Shown: positions 59,913 to 64,000 of the stretch, piece after piece
Layout of the letters: each line of letters begins with the position of its first letter
How positions within the stretch are numbered: position 1 is the stretch's first letter
Source: Falsirhodobacter halotolerans
GTDB taxonomy: Bacteria > Pseudomonadota > Alphaproteobacteria > Rhodobacterales > Rhodobacteraceae
NCBI RefSeq assembly: GCF_022899245.1
Contig: NZ_JALJAZ010000001.1
Location: 414,501-478,500 of the forward strand
Direction of reading: 5' to 3'
Length of the DNA stretch: 64,000 nt
Translations under genes and position numbers: made by a program
The notes under the pieces: generated by a model
Database searches by the model: none
The model's input: the letters and a program-made list of their open reading frames with translations, nothing else
What the model was told of the DNA's origin: nothing

Positions 59913-60590
59913 GTGCTGCCCTTGATCCGCGCGGCGGAGGGGGAGCCGCAGGTGATCGCGGCCAGCCTCTGCGTGGCGGGGGCCGCCCTGTCGTGGCTGG
60001 CGCTGATGCTGCGGCGCAAGCGGCGCGATGCGCCGGGACCGGGCGTGATCCTGCGCCGGGCCGCGCAGGTGCAGATGGTCGGGGCGGTTCTGCTGCTGGC
60101 CGGGCTGTTTGCCGTGGCGCAGGGGCTGGCGGCGATGCCGGTGGTGCTGGCCGTTGTGCCGGTGGGGGCGGGGGCACTGGTGGCGACGCTGGTCGGGCGG
60201 CAGATCCTCGGCGATGCGCCGGGTCTGTGGGAATGGCCCGTGGCGATCGGGGTGCTGATCGCGGCGGCCTGGACCGGACCGCTGGACGCGGTGCTGATGC
60301 TGCTGATCGCAGGGGGCAGCGCGGGGGCGCAGGGGCTTTTGCTGCGGCGCGGCGATCCGTTGGACCTTCTGGCCACGCATATGCTGTTGGCGGCGCCGTT
60401 GGCCGCGATTTTGCTGGTGGGGGATGCGCCACTTCGCGGTCTGCCGCTGGTGCTGACGCTTCTGGCGGCGCTGGCGCTGACCTTCGGGCTTTGGGGCTGG
60501 TTGCGCACCGGGCGCGCGGCGGGGAGCGTGGCCCTGCTGCTGGCCGCCGGGGCAGGGCTGGCGATGGAGGGCTGGCCCGCTATCGGATGA
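59913..60590 (+). CDS. Polytopic membrane protein of unknown function
   Basis: A 225-aa protein, almost wholly hydrophobic with about eight segments and basic loops (LMLRRKRRDAPGPG, LLLRRGDPLD). No family recognised; the size and two-fold feel recall half-size transporters, but no motif supports it. The start is uncertain: this GTG would cut into the first helix, and an in-frame CTG at 59877, overlapping the transglycosylase stop, would restore it. It overlaps the convergent Nudix gene by 11 bases. Confidence 0.6.
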   Translation: MLPLIRAAEGEPQVIAASLCVAGAALSWLALMLRRKRRDAPGPGVILRRAAQVQMVGAVLLLAGLFAVAQGLAAMPVVLAVVPVGAGALVATLVGRQILGDAPGLWEWPVAIGVLIAAAWTGPLDAVLMLLIAGGSAGAQGLLLRRGDPLDLLATHMLLAAPLAAILLVGDAPLRGLPLVLTLLAALALTFGLWGWLRTGRAAGSVALLLAAGAGLAMEGWPAIG

Positions 60591-61023
60591 TTGGCTCCAA
60601 CGGGTCATAGATCACGCCCTCGCCCCAAGCCGCCTGGGCCAGACGGTCGGGCTTGACCCGCAACAAGGCCATTTCTTCCCGCGTGACCCAGCGGCGCTGC
60701 GTCACGACCCCCTCGGGATCGCGCCAATCCTGCGCGATGGTGCCCGCCACGACCGTGCAGCGGAAATAGAGATCGACCTGATGGAACGTCCCGCCCGGAT
60801 CGTGGAATTCGTTCACCATGACCGGCGCGCCGACCGTGACGGTCAGGCCGGTTTCCTCATGCACCTCGCGGATCAGGTTGTCGGGCAGGGAGGTGTGGCG
60901 GTTCACCCCGCCGCCGGGGGCGGTCCAAAGGTCGGACACCCCCTCGGGCCACGCGTTGACCAGCAACAGACGCTGCCGGTCGTCCAGAATCAGCGCCCGC
61001 ACCGCAAGGCGCGGACCGCTCAT
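60580..61023 (-). CDS. Nudix hydrolase with an altered Nudix box
   Basis: A 147-aa Nudix-fold protein hydrolysing nucleoside-diphosphate-X type substrates. The Nudix box runs G38 to L60 with REVHEETGL intact, but the first Glu of the consensus is Thr44 (GVNRHTSLPD region). The metal-binding REVHEE core remains, so activity is possible. Substrate unknown. It is coupled by ATGA to ubiK upstream. Confidence 0.88.
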   Translation of the reverse strand: MSGPRLAVRALILDDRQRLLLVNAWPEGVSDLWTAPGGGVNRHTSLPDNLIREVHEETGLTVTVGAPVMVNEFHDPGGTFHQVDLYFRCTVVAGTIAQDWRDPEGVVTQRRWVTREEMALLRVKPDRLAQAAWGEGVIYDPLEPIIR

Positions 61024-61277
61024 GCCTTGGGGGTGTCGGGCTTGGCCTCAAGCGCGGCCAGACGTGCGGCCAGCGCCGCGTTCTCTTCCCGCGCTTTCAG
61101 GGCCATGGCGCGGACAGCGTCGAATTCCTCACGCGTGACCAGATCGCGGTCGGCCAGCCACCGGTCGACCATGCCGCGAAACGCGGTCTCCGCCTCGGTC
61201 CGTGCGCCTTGGGCCACGCCCATGGCGTTGGTCATCAGTTGGGACATGTCGTCCAGAAACTTGCCTCGGGTCTGCAT
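61020..61277 (-). CDS. ubiK: Ubiquinone biosynthesis accessory factor UbiK (BMFP family)
   Basis: An 85-aa coiled-coil protein of the YqiC/BMFP family: FLDDMSQLMTNAMGVAQGAR, then AFRGMVDRWLADRDLVTREE and a C-terminal coil NAALAARLAALEAK. UbiK assists aerobic ubiquinone synthesis in E. coli as a membrane-associated trimer. The start is fixed by AGGAG before this ATG. Divergent from lgt. Confidence 0.9.
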   Translation of the reverse strand: MQTRGKFLDDMSQLMTNAMGVAQGARTEAETAFRGMVDRWLADRDLVTREEFDAVRAMALKAREENAALAARLAALEAKPDTPKA

Positions 61278-61377
61278 GATCGCTCCTGTTCGCGGTTCAG
61301 CAACATATGGCCGCAGGGGGGCCGCTTGACAAGGTCGGGGTCGCCCCCGACAAACATCGCCGAAACACGAGGCCCGC

Positions 61378-62259
61378 ATGTCCTACATCCCCTTCCCCGA
61401 TATCTCGCCCGAGATATTCACCCTGACCCTTGGCGGATTCAGCTTCTCGCTGCGCTGGTATGCGCTGGCCTATATCGCCGGGCTCTTGCTGGGATGGTGG
61501 ATCGTGATGCGCCTGATCCGGCGCGTGGACCTGTGGCCGGCGGGCCAGCCGCCGATGACCGCCGATCAGGTGGAGCGGCTGCTGACTTGGGTCATTCTGG
61601 GGGTGGTGATCGGCGGGCGGCTGGGCTTCGTGCTGTTCTATGATCTGAACTATTACCTTGCGAACCCGCATCTGATCCCCGCCGTGTGGGAAGGGGGGAT
61701 GTCCTTCCACGGCGGATTGCTGGGCGTGATCGCCGCCACGTGGATATTCACCGCGCGAGAGGGGATCGCCAAGCTGTCGGCGGGCGATGCGCTGGCGGCC
61801 GCCGTGCCGCCGGGGCTGTTCTTCGGGCGGCTGGCGAATTTCATCAATGCCGAACTCTGGGGGCGGCCGACCGATCTGCCCTGGGGCGTGGCCTTTCCGG
61901 GGCCGGCGGCGCAGTTCTGTCCGGGGGTGGAGGGCATCTGCGCCCGCCACCCGTCGCAGTTGTATGAGGCGGGGCTGGAAGGCCTGCTGCTGGGCGCGGT
62001 GATCTGGGTGCTGATCCTGCGGCGGGGCTGGCTGCGCTGGCCGGGCGCGATCGCCGGGGTGTTCATCGCCGGCTATGGCGCGTCGCGGTTTCTGGTGGAG
62101 TTCGTCCGCCAGCCCGACGCCCAGTTCGTGACCGAGGGCAACCCGCTGGGGCTGGCTTGGCAGATCGGCGGCTGGGGGCTGACGCAGGGGCAGGCGCTGT
62201 CCCTGCCGATGGTGGCCGTGGGCCTGTGGCTGATCCTGCGGGCGCGGCGGGCGGCGTGA
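61378..62259 (+). CDS. lgt: Prolipoprotein diacylglyceryl transferase Lgt
   Basis: A 293-aa, seven-helix inner-membrane enzyme transferring diacylglycerol from phosphatidylglycerol to the lipobox cysteine. [29 protein letters not shown], the essential [11 protein letters not shown], and the signature [17 protein letters not shown] are present. Its potential substrates in this window include the three lipobox proteins. It is coupled by GTGA to the next gene. Confidence 0.98.
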   Translation: MSYIPFPDISPEIFTLTLGGFSFSLRWYALAYIAGLLLGWWIVMRLIRRVDLWPAGQPPMTADQVERLLTWVILGVVIGGRLGFVLFYDLNYYLANPHLIPAVWEGGMSFHGGLLGVIAATWIFTAREGIAKLSAGDALAAAVPPGLFFGRLANFINAELWGRPTDLPWGVAFPGPAAQFCPGVEGICARHPSQLYEAGLEGLLLGAVIWVLILRRGWLRWPGAIAGVFIAGYGASRFLVEFVRQPDAQFVTEGNPLGLAWQIGGWGLTQGQALSLPMVAVGLWLILRARRAA

Positions 62260-63272
62260 CCCCGCTGGCGCAGGCCTTGGTGCGGGAGATCGGGCTGGAC
62301 GGTCCGATCAGCCTTGCCACCTTCATGCGGCGCGCGTTGCTGGACCCCGATCACGGCTATTACACGACGCGGATGCCCTTCGGGGCGGCGGGCGATTTCA
62401 CCACCGCGCCGGAGATCAGCCAGATGTTCGGCGAGCTGATCGGCCTGTGTCTGGCGCAGCACTGGCTGGAATCGGGGGGCGGGGCCTTCACCTTGGCCGA
62501 GCTTGGGCCGGGGCGCGGGACGCTGATGGCCGACATCCTGCGCGCCACCCGCAACGTGCCCGGATTTCACGCCGCCGCCGATGTGGTGCTGGTGGAGGCG
62601 AGCCCCGCGCTGGCCGCGATGCAGGCCGGGCGCGTGCCGTGTCGCCATGTGGCCCGGGTGCAGGATCTGCCGGACGCCCCGCTGTGGCTGGTCGCGAACG
62701 AGTTCTTCGACGCGCTGCCGATCCGCCAGTTCCACCGGCGGGGGGCGGCGTGGCATGAACGGATGGTCGGCGTGACCGAGGGGCGTCTGGCCTTTGGCCT
62801 CTCGCCCCCTGTGGCGGGCACCTATGACGCCGATATCGTGGAGATCTGCCCCGACGCCGCCCCCATCATGGCCGAGATCGCCGCCCGTGTGACGGATCGC
62901 GGTCTGGCGCTGATCGTGGATTATGGCGGCTGGGGCAGCGATGGCGACACGTTTCAGGCCGTCCGCAACCACGCCTTTGCCGATCCGCTGGCCGATGTGG
63001 GGCAGGCGGACCTGACCGCGCATGTCGATTTTCGCGCGCTGGCGGCGGCGGCGGCGGAGTGCACGATACGCTATACGACGCAGGGGGCGCTTCTGGGCGG
63101 GTTGGGCATCGCCACGCGGGCCGAACGGCTGGCGGCCACCCTCAGCGGGGCGGCGCTGGAGGCGCATGTGGCGGCGTTTCGGCGGTTGACCGAGGCGGGG
63201 CAGATGGGCGAACTGTTCAAGGCCATGGCGGTCACGGGCCGCACCTCACCACAACCACCGGGGTTTCCATGA
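62256..63272 (+). CDS. MidA/NDUFAF7-type SAM-dependent methyltransferase
   Basis: A 338-aa protein of the Methyltransf_28 family, whose mitochondrial member NDUFAF7 dimethylates an arginine of complex I subunit NDUFS2. Motifs: [34 protein letters not shown] with the SAM loop [26 protein letters not shown] and [11 protein letters not shown] start within the lgt stop. A matching complex I role here is inference from the family. Confidence 0.9.
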   Translation: MTPLAQALVREIGLDGPISLATFMRRALLDPDHGYYTTRMPFGAAGDFTTAPEISQMFGELIGLCLAQHWLESGGGAFTLAELGPGRGTLMADILRATRNVPGFHAAADVVLVEASPALAAMQAGRVPCRHVARVQDLPDAPLWLVANEFFDALPIRQFHRRGAAWHERMVGVTEGRLAFGLSPPVAGTYDADIVEICPDAAPIMAEIAARVTDRGLALIVDYGGWGSDGDTFQAVRNHAFADPLADVGQADLTAHVDFRALAAAAAECTIRYTTQGALLGGLGIATRAERLAATLSGAALEAHVAAFRRLTEAGQMGELFKAMAVTGRTSPQPPGFP

Positions 63273-64000
63273 CACTCGAGATCATCACCTCCCGCGCGCT
63301 GCATCCCGTTCGCCACGGGTTCTTCACCCGCAAGGGGGGGGCGTCGTCGGGCATCTTTCACGGGCTGAACTGCGGCCCCGGAAGTTCGGATCTGGCGGAG
63401 GTGGTGGCCATCAACCGCGCCCGCGTGGCCGAGGCGATGGGCGTGGACAGGGCTGCGCTGGTGACGGTGCATCAGGTCCATTCCCCCGACGTGGCGGTGG
63501 TGGAGGGGGCGTTCGACACGGCCCCCCGCGCCGACGCGATGGTGACGCGCGAACCGGGGCTGGCCTTGGGCATCCTGACCGCCGATTGCCAGCCGGTGCT
63601 GCTCGCCGATGCGAAGGCGGGCGTGATCGGCGCGGCCCATGCGGGGTGGAAGGGCGCGCTGTCGGGCGTGTTGGAGGCGACGGTGCAGGCGATGCGCGAT
63701 CTGGGAGCCACGGACATCACCGCGGCGATCGGGCCGTGCATCAGCCAGCGCGCATATGAGGTCGGTCCCGAGATGCTGGACGCCTTCATGGCCGAGGATG
63801 ACGCCTACAGCCGGTTCTTCGCCCAAGGGCAGGGGGACCGGCTGCTGTTCGATCTGCCGGGCTTCGGCCTGTCACGTCTGCGGGCGGCAGGGGTGGAGGC
63901 CGAATGGACCGGCCATTGCACCTATTCCGATGCCGAGCGGTTCTATTCCTATCGCCGCACCACCCACGCGAACGAGGCCGATTACGGCCGCCTTATCGCG
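63269..64000 (+). CDS. pgeF: Purine nucleoside phosphorylase/multicopper-oxidase-fold protein PgeF (3' end cut)
   Basis: Laccase-domain (YfiH/PgeF, formerly polyphenol oxidase) protein. The 244 visible residues include the zinc/copper ligands: VTVHQVHSPDV (His), TADCQPVLLADA (Cys) and AAHAGWKGALSG (His). YfiH prevents misincorporation in peptidoglycan in E. coli, and related proteins act on purine nucleosides. ATGA-coupled to the MidA gene. It reaches GHCTYSDAERFYSYRR, the conserved C-terminal block, so only a few residues lie beyond the right edge. Confidence 0.93.
   Translation, partial: MTLEIITSRALHPVRHGFFTRKGGASSGIFHGLNCGPGSSDLAEVVAINRARVAEAMGVDRAALVTVHQVHSPDVAVVEGAFDTAPRADAMVTREPGLALGILTADCQPVLLADAKAGVIGAAHAGWKGALSGVLEATVQAMRDLGATDITAAIGPCISQRAYEVGPEMLDAFMAEDDAYSRFFAQGQGDRLLFDLPGFGLSRLRAAGVEAEWTGHCTYSDAERFYSYRRTTHANEADYGRLIA

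Overview
The window is 64 kb of GC-rich, densely packed bacterial chromosome. The gene set and gene neighbourhoods point to an alphaproteobacterium of the Rhodobacterales (Rhodobacteraceae/Paracoccaceae). The main clues are the short-form HisG with HisZ, an F1 ATP synthase operon without the Fo genes, DUF1489 and DUF2125 proteins, UbiK, HemP, CIRCE-controlled groESL and the local gene orders. The genus cannot be settled from the sequence alone. About 70 protein genes are supported, two of them cut by the window edges (trpS at the left, pgeF at the right). No rRNA, tRNA, insertion sequence, prophage, integrase or CRISPR array was seen, and no gap between genes exceeds about 210 bases.

Layout. 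1-7 kb: partial trpS, a rhomboid-fold membrane protein, then murJ-glnD and an LppC-type lipoprotein on the minus strand. 7-11.4 kb: rsmI-yraN-gshB, a tiny hemP pair, a DUF533 protein and a divergent GAPDH. 11.4-16.2 kb: a phosphoesterase/lipid kinase pair and a complete zinc-uptake locus (znuA divergent from zur-znuC-znuB). 16.2-25.6 kb: a GH25 lipoprotein, dnaE, an AbrB-type membrane protein, slyX, hisS-hisZ-hisG and a DUF1489 protein. 25.8-32.3 kb: a five-gene peptide/oligopeptide ABC importer and an MFS permease. 32.3-36 kb: rpsD, then hisC, prephenate/arogenate dehydrogenase and an extensin-like protein. 36-40.7 kb: a MotB-like/MotA-like membrane pair with ChaC, a DUF2125 protein and a DoxX protein. 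40.7-50 kb: clpA, gloB, a methyltransferase, atpHAGDC and an H-type lectin protein. 50-56 kb: prs, threonine aldolase, a cysteine-cluster protein, ribF, a HAD protein and a Mn-dependent pyrophosphatase. 56-64 kb: a 65-aa protein, TraB/GumN, groESL, a lytic transglycosylase, a membrane protein, Nudix, ubiK, lgt, a MidA-type methyltransferase and pgeF.

Most of the DNA is core metabolism and envelope biology: translation, replication, histidine and aromatic amino acid synthesis, lipoprotein and peptidoglycan maturation, and protein quality control. Genes within operons commonly overlap by 1-4 bases (ATGA, GTGA or TGATG), and several convergent pairs share one stop tetranucleotide. There is no clear accessory island and no evidence of a new defence or mobile system. 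The most unusual items are a rhomboid-fold protein that has lost every catalytic position, an uncharacterised 44-aa reading frame translationally coupled to hemP behind an iron-box-like palindrome, a MotA/MotB-like pair that is not flagellar, and a zinc locus in which three of four proteins carry His-rich segments.
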